Positions 13,101 to 25,183 of a stretch of DNA of 64,000 bases are shown piece after piece (the stretch's first letter is position 1; the number at the start of each line of letters is the position of its first letter). Source of the stretch: Hippophae tibetana (Eukaryota > Streptophyta > Magnoliopsida > Rosales > Elaeagnaceae); NCBI GenBank assembly GCA_037013495.1, contig JAZDXN010000026.1, positions 3,100,001 to 3,164,000 on the forward strand. The letters are read 5' to 3'. Made by a program: the position numbers and the translations under genes. The notes beneath the pieces were generated by a model. The model saw only the letters and a program-made list of their open reading frames with translations. It made no database searches and was not told where the DNA came from.

Positions 13101-13782
13101 GCTTTCAACGGAGATAACTTTTGATTCGGGTATCGAAACCACTATTAATATATATCAAATCGAAGCTCGTATTAAATTACACATTATTTTTTGGTCCAGC
13201 CAAAGAAAATCGTTTACATCACTTAATAGGTGTTTAAAGTTTGTGACGCACCAATTTCATTTTTCTTACTTCTGGTTTAATTCAATAGAGCTATATAGGA
13301 GATATTGGTGCCGACCTAGGGTTGTTTCTTTATATTTTCAATCAGTGTCTATTCTTCACAAAAAATTAGAGAAGAGAAAAAGAAAGAGGATGTCTTTCAC
13401 GTTTTCAAAAACAACAAAACATTTGGTAGATATGAGTTACAACTTTCAACGGAGATAACTTTTGACTCGGGTATCGAAACCACTATTATAATATATCAAA
13501 TCGGAGCTCATTTCAATTTACACAATATGTTTTGGTCCCACCAATAAAATCGTTTTTGTACCAAAATTACATCGTTTACATCACTTATCGTGTGTTTACA
13601 GTTTTTGACACACCATTTTCATTTTTCTTAATTCTGGTTTAATTCAATAGAGCTATACAAGAGATATTGGTGCCAACCTAGGGTTGTTTATATATATTTC
13701 CAATAAGTCTCTATTATTCAATAAAAAATAAGAGAAGAGAAAAAGAAAGAGGATGACGTTCACATTTTCAGAAACAACTAAA
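10169..13782 (+). repeat. S-(PQ)x3-P-Pdel-D-like block with dimer expansion
   Basis: Anchors are 10169 (S), 10534 (P), 10897 (Q), 11261 (P), 11624 (Q), 11988 (P), 12353 (Q), 12717 (P), 13079 (Pdel, 341 bp) and 13420 (D-like). Compared with the block at 8373-10168, the single P-Q pair has become three P-Q pairs plus one P. The P-Q dimers repeat every 727 bp, at 10534, 11261 and 11988. The Q monomers share gggtaacaaaaccac or its variants and the cctaagg form of the normal CCTAGG site. The last two monomers match 9465 and 9806 with a shift of 3614 bp. Confidence 0.86.
13079..13419 (+). repeat. 341-bp monomer with the same 22-bp deletion (Pdel), copy 2
   Basis: It carries the same deletion junction as the monomer at 9465 and the same flanking D-like monomer, so the pair was duplicated after the deletion arose rather than deleted twice. 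One small difference is caccaatttcat in place of caccattttcat at about 13250. Confidence 0.88.
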
Positions 13783-13945
13783 CATTTCGTAAATATGAGG
13801 TACAACTTTCAACGGAGATAACTTTTGACTCTGGTATCGAAACCACTATGTTTATTTATATTTCAAATAAGTCTATATTATTCAAAAAAAATAAGAGAAG
13901 AGAAAGAGAAAGAGTATGTCGTTCACATTTTCAAAAACAACAAAA
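13783..13945 (+). repeat. Truncated 163-bp monomer at the left/right domain boundary
   Basis: The distance between anchors 13783 and 13946 is only 163 bp. The sequence runs normally to cgaaaccactat (ending about 13849) and then jumps to gtttatttat, which is normally about 200 bp further along. There is at most a single-base overlap at the joint. It also has private changes (catttcgt, gaggtacaac, tctatattattc). Left-type P/Q/R/S monomers dominate upstream. Downstream, A-F types dominate. It is the shortest unit in the window. Confidence 0.92.
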
Positions 13946-15557
13946 CATTTGGTAAATAACAGTTACAACTTTCAACGGAGATAAATTTTGACTCGGGTAT
14001 CGAAACCTCTTTTATAATATATTAAATCGAAGCTCGTATCAAATTACACAATATTTTTTGGTCCTGCCAAAGAAAATCGTTTTTGTACCAAAATTACATC
14101 GTTTACATCACTTATCGTGTGTTTAAAGTTTTTGACGCACCATTTTCATTTTTCTTAATTCTGGTTTAATTCAATAGAGCTATACAAGAGATATTGGTGC
14201 CGACCTAGGGTAGTTTATTTATATTTTCAATAAGTCTCTATTATTCAACAAAAAAAATAAGAGAAGAGAAAAGGAAAGAGGATGTCGTTCACATTTTCAA
14301 AAACAACAAAACATTTGGTAAATATGAGTTATAACTTTCAAAAGAGATAACTTTTGACTCGGGTATCGAAACCACTATTAATATATATCAAATCGAAGCT
14401 CGTATTAAATTACACAGTATTTTTTGGTCCAGCCCAAGAAAATCGTTTTTGTACCCAAATTACATCGTTTACATCACTTAATAGGTGTTTAAAGTTTGTG
14501 ACGCAACATTTTCATTTTTCTTACTTTTGGTTTAATTCAATAGAGCTATATTGGAGATATTGGTGCGGACCTAGGGTTGTTTCTTTATATTTCCAATCAG
14601 TCTCTATTCTTCACAAAAAATAAGAGAAGAGAAAAAAGAAAGAGGATGTCGTTCACATTTTCAAAAACAACAAAACATTTGGTAAATATGCATTACAGCT
14701 TTCAATGGAGATACCTTTTGACTCGGGTATCGAAACCACTATTAATATATATCAAATCGAATCTCCTATTAAATTACACAATTTATTTTGGTCCCGCCAA
14801 AGAAAATCGTTTTTGTACCCAAATTAATTCGTTTACATCACTTAATGGGTGTTTACAGTTTGTGACGCACCATTTTAATTTTTCTTACTTTTGGTTTAAT
14901 TCAATAGAGCTATATAGGAGATATTGGTGCCGACCTAGGGTTGTTTCTTTATATTTTCAATCAGTCTCTATTCTTCACAAAAAATAAGAGAAGAGAAAAA
15001 GAAAGAGTATGGCATTCACATTTTCAAAACACAACAAAACATTTGGTAAATATGAGTTACAGCTTTCAACAAAGATAACTTTTGACTCGGGTATCGAAAC
15101 CACTATTAATATATATCAAATCGAATCTCATATGAAATTACATAATATTTTTTGGTCCTGGCAAAGAAAATCGTTTTTGTACCAAAATTACATCGTTTAC
15201 ATCACTTACCGAGTGTTTAAAGTTTTTCACGCACCATTTTCATTTTTCTTACTTTTGGTTAAATCAATAGAGCTATACAAGAGATATTGGTACCGACCTA
15301 GGGTTGTTTATTTATATTTCCAATAAGTCTCTATTATTCAATAAAAAATAAGAGAAGAGAAAAAGAAAGAGTGTGGCGTTCACATTTTCAAAACAACAAA
15401 ACATTTGGTAAATATGATTTACAACTTTCAATGGAGATAACTTTTGACTCGGGTATCGAAACCACTATTATTATATATCAAATCGAATCTCATATTAAAT
15501 TACACAATATTTTTTGGTACAACATAGGAAAATCGTTTTTGTACCCAAATTACATCA
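13946..15557 (+). repeat. Transition zone of mixed and private monomer types
   Basis: Anchors are 13946, 14312, 14676, 15040 and 15402. The 13946 unit is private (ggtaaataacag, gataaattttgac, ctcgtatcaaatt). The 14312 unit is the first A type, with tttcaaaagag and ccagcccaag. The 14676 unit is B-like (gagatacctttt) with a left-type centre. The 15040 unit is a left-domain R-like monomer (caacaaagataac, cataat) stranded among right types. The 15402 unit has an E-like 5' half and a B-like 3' half. No period spans this zone, as expected for an array region not yet homogenised. No gene is seen. Confidence 0.8.
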
Positions 15558-18500
15558 TTTACATCACTTAATAGGTGTTTAAATTTTGTGACGCACCATT
15601 TTTATTTTTCTTACTTTTGGTTTAGGTTAATAGAGCTATATAGGAGATATTGGTGCCGACCTAGGGTTGTTTCTTTATATTTTCAATCAGTGTCTATTCT
15701 TCACAAAAAATAAGAGAAGAGAAAAAGAAAGAGGATGTCTTTCATATTTTGAAAAACAACAAAACATTTGGTAGATATGAGTTACAACTTTAAACGGAGA
15801 TAACTTTTGACTCGTTTATCGAAACCACTATTATAATATATCAAATCGGAGCTCATTTCAAATTACACAATATGTTTTGGTCCCACCAAGGAAAATAGTA
15901 TTTGTACCAAAATTACATCGTTTACATCACTTACCGTGTGTTTAAAGCTTTTGACGCACCATTTGCATTTTTCTTACTTTTGGTTAAATCAATAGAGCTA
16001 TACAAAAGATATTGGTACCGACCTAGGGTTGTTTATTTATATTTCCAATAAGTCTCTATTATTCAATAAAAAATAAGAGAAGAGAAAAAGAAAGAGTGTG
16101 ACGTTCACATTTTCAAAACAACAAAACATTTGGTAAATATGATTTACAACTTTCAATGGAGATAACTTTTGACTCGGGTATCGAAACCACTATTATTATA
16201 TATCAAATCGAATCTCATATTAAATTACACAATATTTTTTGGTACAACATAGGAAAATCTTTTTTGTACCAAAATTACATCATTTACATCACTTGATAGG
16301 TTTTTAAAGTTTGTGACGCACCATTTTCATTTTTCTTACGTTTGGTTTAACTCAATAGAGCTATATAGTAGATATTGGTGCCGACCTAGGGCTGTTTTTT
16401 TATATTTTCAATCAGTCTCTATTCTTCACAAAAAAAAAAGAGAGGAGAAAAAGAAAGAGGATGCCGTTCCCATTTTCAAAAACAACAAAACATTTGGTAA
16501 ATATGAGTTACAGCTTTCAACGGAGATAACTTTTGACTCGAGTATCGAAACCACTATTATAATATATCAAATTGGAGCTCGTTTTAAATTACACAATATG
16601 GTTTGGTCGCACCGAGGAAAATCATTTTTGTACCCAAATTACATCGTTTACTTAACTTACCGTGGGTTTAAAGTTTTTCACGCACCATTTTCATTTTACT
16701 TAGTTCTACTTTAATTCAATAGAGCTATAAAGGAGATATTGGTGCCAACCAAAGGTTTTTTCTTTATATTTTGAATAAGTCTCTATTTTTTCAAGAAAAA
16801 AATAAGAGAATAGAAAAAAAAGAGGATGTCGTTCACATTTTGAAAAACAACAAAACATTTGGTAAATATGAGTTACAGCTTTCAACGGAGATAACTTTTG
16901 ACTCGGGTATCGAAACCACTATTATTATATATCAAATCGAATCTCGTATTAAATTACACAATATTTTTTGGTACAACATAGAAAAATCGTTTTTGTACCA
17001 AAATTACATCATTTACATCACTTAATAGGTTTTTAAAGCCATTTTCATTTTTCTTACTTTTGGTTTAATTCAATAGAGCTATATAGTAGATATTGGTGCC
17101 GACCTAGGGCTGTTTCTTTATATTTTCAATCAGAGTCTATTCTTCACAAAAAATAAGAGAAGAGAAAAAGAAAGAGGATGTCTTTCACATTTTGAAAAAC
17201 AACAAAACATTTGGTAGATATGAGTTACAACTTTCAACGGAGATAACTTTTGACTCAGGTATCGAAACCACTATTATAATATATCAAATCGGAGCTCATT
17301 TCAAATTACACAATATTTTTTGGTCCCACCAAGGAAAATAGTTTTTGTACCAAAATTACATCGTTTACATCACTTATCGTGTGTTTAAAGTTTTTGACGC
17401 ACCATTTTCATTTTTCTTAATTCTGGTTTAATTCAATAGAGGTATACAAGAGATATTGGTGCCGACCTAGGGTTGTTTATTTATATTTTCAATAAGTCTC
17501 TATTATTCAACAAAAAAAATTAGAGAAGAGAAAAGGAAATAGGATGTCGTTCACATTTTCAAAAACAACAAAACATTTGGTAAATATGAGTTATAACTTT
17601 CAAAAGAGATAACTTTTGACTCCGGTATCGAAACCACTATTAATATATATCAAATCGAAGCTCATATTAAATTACACAGTATTTTTTGGTCCAGCCCAAG
17701 AAAATCGTTTTTGTACCCAAATTACATCGTTTACATCACTTAATAGGTGTTTAAAGTTTGTGACGCACCATTTTCATTTTTCTTACTTTTGGTTTAATTC
17801 AATAGAGCTATATAGGAGATATTGGTGCGGACCTAGGGCTGTTTCTTTATATTTCCAATCAGTCTCTATTCTTCACAAAAAATAAGAGAAGAAAAAAAAG
17901 AAAGAGGATGTCGTTCACATTTTCAAGAACAACAAAACATTTGGTAAATATGAGTTACAGCTTTCAACGGAGATACCTTTTGACTCGGGTATCGAAACCA
18001 CTATTAATATATATCAAATCAAATCTCCTATTAAATTACACAATATTTTTTGGTCCCGCCAAAGAAAATCGTTTTTGTACCCAAATTAATTCGTTTACAT
18101 CACTTAATAGGTGTTTAAATTTTGTGACGCACCATTTTTATTTTTCTTACTTTTGGTTTAATTCAATAGAGCTATATAAGAGATATTGGTGCCGACCTAG
18201 GGTTGTTTCTTTATATTTTCAATCAGTCTCTATTCTTCACAAAATATAAGAGAAGAGAAAAAGAAAGAGGATGTCTTTCACATTTTGAAAAACAACAAAA
18301 CATTTGGTAGATATGAGTTACAACTTTCAACGGAGATAACTTTTGACTCAGGTATCGAAACCACAATTATAATATATCAAATCGAAGCTCATTTCAAATT
18401 ACACAATATGTTTTGGTCCCACCAAGGAAAATAGTTTTTGTACCAAAATTACATCGTTTACATCACTTACCGTGTGTTTAAAGCTTTTGACGCACCATTT

Positions 18501-21500
18501 GCATTTTTCTTACTTTTGGTTAAATCAATAGAGCTATACAAAAGATATTGGTACCGACCTAGGGTTGTTTATTTATATTTCCAATAAGTCTCTATTATTC
18601 AATAAAAAATAAGAGAAGAGAAAAAGAAAGAGTGTGGCGTTCACATTTTCAAAAACAACAAAACATTTGGTAAATATGAGCTACAACTTTCAATGGAGAT
18701 AACTTTTGACTCGGGTATCGAAACCACTATTATTATATATCAAATTGAATCTCATATTAAATTACACAATATTTTTTGGTACAACATAGGAAAATCTTTT
18801 TTGTACCAAAATTACATCATTTACATCACTTAATAGGTTTTTAAAGTTTGTGACGCACCATTTTCATTTTTCTTACGTTTGGTTTAATTCAATAGAGCTA
18901 TATAGTAGATAATGGTGCCGACCTAGGGCTGTTTTTTTATATTTTCAATCAGTCTCTATTCTTCACAAAAAAAAAGAGAAGAGAAAAAGAAAGAGGATGC
19001 CGTTCCCATTTTCAAAAACAACAAAACATTTGGTAAATATGAGTTACAGCTTTCAACGGAGATAACTTTTGACTCGGGTATCGAAACCACTATTATAATA
19101 TATCAAATTGGATCTCGTTTTAAATTACACAATATGGTTTGGTCGCACCGAGGAAAATCATTTTTGTACCCAAATTACATCGTTTACTTAACTTACCGAG
19201 GGTTTAAAGTTTTTCACGCACCATTTTCATTTTACTTAGTTCTAGTTTAATTCAATAGAGCTATAAAGGAGATATTGGTGCCAACCTAGGGTTGTTTCTT
19301 TATATTTTGAATAAGTCTCTATTTTTTCAAGAAAAAAATAAGAGAATAGAAAAAAAAAGAGGATGTCGTTCATATTTTGAAAAACAACAAAACATTTGGT
19401 AAATATGAGTTACAGCTTTCAACGGAGATAACTTTTGACTCGGGTATCGAAACCACTCTTATTATATATCAAATCGAATCTCGTATTAAATTACACAATA
19501 TTTTTTGGTACAACATAGAAAAATCGTTTTTGTACCAAAATTACATCATTTACATCACTTAATAGGTTTTTAAAGCCATTTTCATTTTTCTTACTTTTGG
19601 TTTAATTCAATAGAGCTATATAGTAGATATTGGTGCCGACCTAGGGCTGTTTCTTTATATTTTCAATCAGAGTCTATTCTTCACAAAAAATAAGAGAAGA
19701 GAAAAAGAAAGAGGATGTCTTTCACATTTTGAAAAACAACAAAACATTTGGTAGATATGAGTTACAACTTTCAACAGAGATAACTTTTGACTCAGTTATC
19801 GAAACCACTATTATAATATATCAAATCGGAGCTCATTTCAAATTACACAATATTTTTTGGTCCCACCAAGGAAAATAGTTTTTGTACCAAAATTACATCG
19901 TTTACTTCACTTATCGTGTGTTTAAAGTTTTTGACGCACCATTTTCATTTTTCTTAATTCTGGTTTAATTCAATAGAGCTATACAAGAGATATTGGTGCC
20001 GACCTAGGGTTGTTTATTTATATTTTCAATAAGTCTCTATTATTCAACAAAAAAAATTAGAGAAGAGAAAAGGAAATAGGATGTCGTTCACATTTTCAAA
20101 AACAACAAAACATTTGGTAAATATGAGTTATAACTTTCAAAAGAGATAACTTTTGACTCGGGTATCGAAACCACTATTAATATATATCAAATCGAAGCTC
20201 GTATTAAATTACACAGTATTTTTTGGTCCAGCCCAAGAAAATCGTTTTTGTACCCAAATTACATCGTTTACATCACTTAATAAGTGTTTAAAGTTTGTGA
20301 CGCACCATTTTCATTTTTCTTACTTTTGGTTTAATTCAATAGAGCTATATAGGTGATATTGGTGCGGACCTAGGGCTGTTTCTTTATATTTCCAATCAGT
20401 CTCTATTCTTCACAAAAAATAAGAGAAGAGAAAAAAGAAAGAGGATGTCGTTCACATTTTCAAGAACAACAAAACATTTGGTAAATATGAGTTACAGCTT
20501 TCAACGGAGATACCTTTTGACTCGGGTATCGAAACCACTATTAATATATATCAAATCAAATCTCCTATTAAATTACACAATATTTTTTGGTCCCGCCAAA
20601 GAAAATCGTTTTTGTACCCAAATTAATTCGTTTACATCACTTAATAGGTGTTTAAATTTTGTGACGCACCATTTTTATTTTTCTTACTTTTGGTTTAATT
20701 CAATAGAGCTATATAAGAGATATTGGTGCCGACCTAGGGTTGTTTCTTTATATTTTCAATCAGTCTCTATTCTTCACAAAATATAAGAGAAGAGAAAAAG
20801 AAAGAGGATGTCTTTCACATTTTGAAAAACAACAAAACATTTGGTAGATATGAGTTACAACTTTCAACGGAGATAACTTTTGACTCAGGTATCGAAACCA
20901 CAATTATAATATATCAAATCGAAGCTCATTTCAAATTACACAATATGTTTTGGTCCCACCAAGGAAAATAGTTTTTGTACCAAAATTACATCGTTTACAT
21001 CACTTACCGTGTGTTTAAAGCTTTTGACGCACCATTTGCATTTTTCTTACTTTTGGTTAAATCAATAGAGCTATACAAAAGATATTGGTACCGACCTAGG
21101 GTTGTTTATTTATATTTCCAATAAGTCTCTATTATTCAATAAAAAATAAGAGAAGAGAAAAAGAAAGAGTGTGGCGTTCACATTTTCAAAAACAACAAAA
21201 CATTTGGTAAATATGAGCTACAACTTTCAATGGAGATAACTTTTGACTCGGGTATCGAAACCACTATTATTATATATCAAATTGAATCTCATATTAAATT
21301 ACACAATATTTTTTGGTACAACATAGGAAAATCTTTTTTGTACCAAAATTACATCATTTACATCACTTAATAGGTTTTTAAAGTTTGTGACGCACCATTT
21401 TCATTTTTCTTACGTTTGGTTTAATTCAATAGAGCTATATAGTAGATAATGGTGCCGACCTAGGGCTGTTTTTTTATATTTTCAATCAGTCTCTATTCTT

Positions 21501-23250
21501 CACAAAAAAAAAGAGAAGAGAAAAAGAAAGAGGATGCCGTTCCCATTTTCAAAAACAATAAAACATTTGGTAAATATGAGTTACAGCTTTCAACGGAGAT
21601 AACTTTTGACTCGGGTATCGAAACCACTATTATAATATATCAAATTGGATCTCGTTTTAAATTACACAATATGGTTTGGTCGCACCGAGGAAAATCATTT
21701 TTGTACCCAAATTACATCGTTTACTTAACTTACCGAGGGTTTAAAGTTTTTCACGCACCATTTTCATTTTACTTAGTTCTAGTTTAATTCAATAGAGCTA
21801 TAAAGGAGATATTGGTGCCAACCTAGGGTTGTTTCTTTATATTTTGAATAAGTCTCTATTTTTTCAAGAAAAAAATAAGAGAATAGAAAAAAAAAGAGGA
21901 TGTCGTTCATATTTTGAAAAACAACAAAACATTTGGTAAATATGAGTTACAGCTTTCAACGGAGATAACTTTTGACTCGGGTATCGAAACCACTCTTATT
22001 ATATATCAAATCGAATCTCGTATTAAATTACACAATATTTTTTGCTACAACATAGGAAAATCGTTTTTCTACCAAAATTACATCATTTACATCACTTAAT
22101 AGGTTTTTAAAGCCATTTTCATTTTTCTTACTTTTGGTTTAATTCAATAGAGCTATATAGTAGATATTGGTGCCGACCTAGGGCTGTTTCTTTATATTTT
22201 CAATCAGTCTCTATTCTTCACAAAAAATAAGAGAAGAGAAAAAGAAAGAGTATGTCTTTCACATTTTGAAAAACAACAAAACATTTGGTAGATATGAGTT
22301 ACAACTTTCAACAGAGATAACTTTTGACTCAGTTATCGAAACCACTATTATAATATATCAAATCGGAGCTCATTTCAAATTACACAATATTTTTTGGTCC
22401 CACCAAGGAAAATAGTTTTTGTACCAAAATTACATCGTTTACTTCACTTATCGTGTGTTTAAAGTTTTTGACGCACCATTTTCATTTTTCTTAATTCTGG
22501 TTTAATTCAATAGAGCTATACAAGAGATATTGGTGCCGACCTAGGGTTGTTTATTTATATTTTCAATAAGTCTCTATTATTCAACAAAAAAAATTAGAGA
22601 AGAGAAAAGGAAATAGGATGTCGTTCACATTTTCAAAAACAACAAAACATTTGGTAAATATGAGTTATAACTTTCAAAAGAGATAACTTTTGACTCGGGT
22701 ATCGAAACCACTATTAATATATATCAAATCGAAGCTCGTATTAAATTACACAGTATTTTTTGGTCCAGCCCAAGAAAATCGTTTTTGTACCCAAATTACA
22801 TCGTTTACATCACTTAATAAGTGTTTAAAGTTTGTGACGCACCATTTTCATTTTTCTTACTTTTGGTTTAATTCAATAGAGCTATATAGGTGATATTGGT
22901 GCGGACCTAGGGCTGTTTCTTTATATTTCCAATCAGTCTCTATTCTTCACAAAAAATAAGAGAAGAGAAAAAAGAAAGAGGATGTCGTTCACATTTTCAA
23001 AAACAACAAAACATTTGGTAAATATGAGTTACAGCTTTCAACGGAGATACCTTTTGACTCGGGTATCGAAACCACTATTAATATATATCAAATCAAATCT
23101 CCTATTAAATTACACAATATTTTTTGGTCCCGCCAAAGAAAATCGTTTTTGTACCCAAATTAATTCGTTTACATCACTTAATAGGTGTTTAAATTTTGTG
23201 ACGCACCATTTTTATTTTTCTTACTTTTGGTTTAATTCAATAGAGCTATA
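15558..23250 (+). repeat. 7-mer higher-order repeat, ~2537 bp, three copies (C-D-A-B-D'-E-F)
   Basis: C-type anchors at 16856, 19393 and 21930 are 2537 bp apart. Within each unit the interval lengths run 352, 366, 364, 363, 363, 363, 366. The other anchors are 15765, 16127, 16491, 17208, 17574, 17938, 18301, 18664 and 19027, then 19745, 20111, 20475, 20838, 21201 and 21564, then 22282, 22648 and 23012. Period boundaries by matching are about 15558, 18094, 20631 and 23168. Copy 1 is the most diverged (for example aaccaaagg at about 16748 and gactcgtttatcg near 15813). Copies 2 and 3 are nearly identical, sharing gtagataatgg and caaaatataag. The match stops in the B monomer at about 23250, where the third copy has aaagatgttgg. 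Confidence 0.92.
16856..17207 (+). repeat. First C-type monomer with 11-bp deletion (352 bp), founder-like example
   Basis: After tttttaaag (ending 17038) the sequence goes straight to ccattttc, lacking the eleven bases tttgtgacgca found in full monomers. The same junction recurs in 32 complete units (16856, 19393, 21930, 23375, 25547, 26992, 27711, 28426, 29508, 30956, 32401, 33847, 34565, 36008, 37451, 38893, 40338, 42142, 43590, 45034, 46478, 47923, 49367, 50811, 52256, 53700, 55144, 56952, 58756, 60200, 61277, 62722) and in the partial last unit at 63799. None lies before 16856, so it is a marker of the right domain. No flanking microhomology is evident. Confidence 0.93.
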
Positions 23251-24819
23251 TAAAAGATGTTGGTGCCAACCTAGGGTTGTTTCTTTATATTTTCAATCAG
23301 TGTCTATTCTTCACAAAAAATAAGAGAAGAGAAAAAGAAAGAGGATGTCTTTCACATTTTGAAAAACAACAAAACATTTGGTAAATATGAGTTACAGCTT
23401 TCAACGGAGATAACTTTTGACTCGGGTATCGAAACCACTATTATTATATATCAAATCGAATCTCATATTAAATTACACAATATTTTTTGGTACAACATAG
23501 GAAAATCGTTTTTGTACCAAAATTACATCATTTACATCACTTAATAGGTTTTTAAAGCCATTTTCATTTTTCTTACTTTTGGTTTAATTCAATAGAGCTA
23601 TATAGTAGATATTGGTGCCGACCTAGGGCTGTTTCTTTATATTTTCAATCAGTCTCTATTCTTCACAAAAAATAAGAGAAGAGAAAAAGAAAGAGGATGT
23701 CTTTCACATTTTGAAAAACAACAAAACATTTGGTAGATATGAGTTACAACTTTCAACGGAGATAACTTTTGACTCAGTTATCGAAACCACTATTATAATA
23801 TATCAAATCGGAGCTCATTTCAAATTACACAATATTTTTTGGTCCCACCAAGGAAAATAGTTTTTGTACCAAAATTACATCGTTTACATCACTTATCGTG
23901 TGTTTAAAGTTTTTGACGCACCATTTTCATTTTTCTTAATTCTGGTTTAATTCAATAGAGGTATACAAGAGATATTGGTGCCGACCTAGGGTTGTTTATT
24001 TATATTTTCAATAAGTCTCTATTATTCAGCAAAAAAAATTAGAGAAGAGAAAAGGAAATAGGATGTCGTTCACATTTTCAAAAACAACAAAACATTTGGT
24101 AAATATGAGTTATAACTTTCAAAAGAGATAACTTTTGATTCGGGTATCGAAACCACTATTAATATATATCAAATCGAAGCTCGTATTAAATTACACAGTA
24201 TTTTTTGGTCCAGCCCAAGAAAATCATTTTTGTACACAAATTACATCGTTTACATCACTTAATAGGTGTTTAAAGTTAGTGACGCACCATTTTCATTTTT
24301 CTTACTTTTGGTTTAATTCAATAGAGCTATATAGGAGATATTGGTGCGGACCTAGGGCTGTTTCTTTATATTTCCAATCAGTCTCTATTCTTCACAAAAA
24401 ATAAGAGAAGAGAAAAAAGAAAGAGGATGTCGTTCACATTTTCAAAAACAACAAAACATTTGGTAAATATGAGTTACAGCTTTCAACGGAGATACCTTTT
24501 GACTCGGGTATCGAAACCACTATTAATATATATCAAATCAAATCTCCTATTAAATTACACAATATTTTTTGGTCCCGCCAAAGAAAATCGTTTTTGTACC
24601 CAAATTAATTCGTTTACATCACTTAATAGGTGTTTAAATTTTGTGACGCACCATTTTTATTTTTCTTACTTTTGGTTTAATTCAATAGAGCTATATAGGA
24701 GATATTGGTGCCGACCTAGGGTTGTTTCTTTATATTTTCAATCAGTGTCTATTCTTCACAAAAAATAAGAGAAGAGAAAAAGAAAGAGGATGTCTTTCAC
24801 ATTTTGAAAAACAACAAAA
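21930..24819 (+). repeat. 4-mer unit C-D-A-B, 1445 bp, two copies
   Basis: Intervals are 352, 366, 364, 363 from anchors 21930, 22282, 22648 and 23012, and again from 23375, 23727, 24093 and 24457. The first copy is simultaneously the start of the third 7-mer copy, so this 4-mer equals the 7-mer lacking D'-E-F. It is the simplest form of the C-D-A-B cycle that recurs in the rest of the window. The A monomer at 24093 already carries tgtacacaaatt, a variant later found in the 1448-bp HOR. Confidence 0.88.
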
Positions 24820-25183
24820 CATTTGGTAAATATGAGTTACAGCTTTCAACGGAGATAACTTTTGACTCGGGTATCGAAACCACTATTATTATATATCAAA
24901 TCGAATCTCGTATTAAATTACACAATATTTTTTGGTACAACATAGGAAAATCGTTTTTGTACCAAAATTACATCATTTACATCACTTAATAGGTGTTTAA
25001 AGTTTGTGACGCACCATTTTCATTTTTCTTACTTTTGGTTTAATTCAATAGAGCTATATAGGAGATATTGGTGCGGACCTAGGGCTGTTTCTTTATATTT
25101 CCAATCAGTCTCTATTCTTCACAAAAAATAAGAGAAGAGAAAAAAGAAAGAGGATGTCGTTCACATTTTCAAAAACAACAAAA
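24820..25183 (+). repeat. Chimeric C/A monomer
   Basis: The 5' half is C type (tttcacattttgaaaaac, ggtacaacatagg). The 3' half, from about 24976, is A type (ggtgtttaaagtttgtgacg, gtgcggacc), so the 11-bp C deletion is absent and the unit is 364 bp. It is followed directly by a B monomer, and B monomers at 24457 and 25184 are therefore only 727 bp apart. This is what a crossover between out-of-register C and A monomers would give. Confidence 0.85.

Noticed and set aside
13850-13945. Transposon excision or insertion scar at the truncated monomer
   Set aside because: The joint is a simple loss of about 200 bp with at most one base of overlap. No inserted bases, target-site duplication or inverted repeats flank it.
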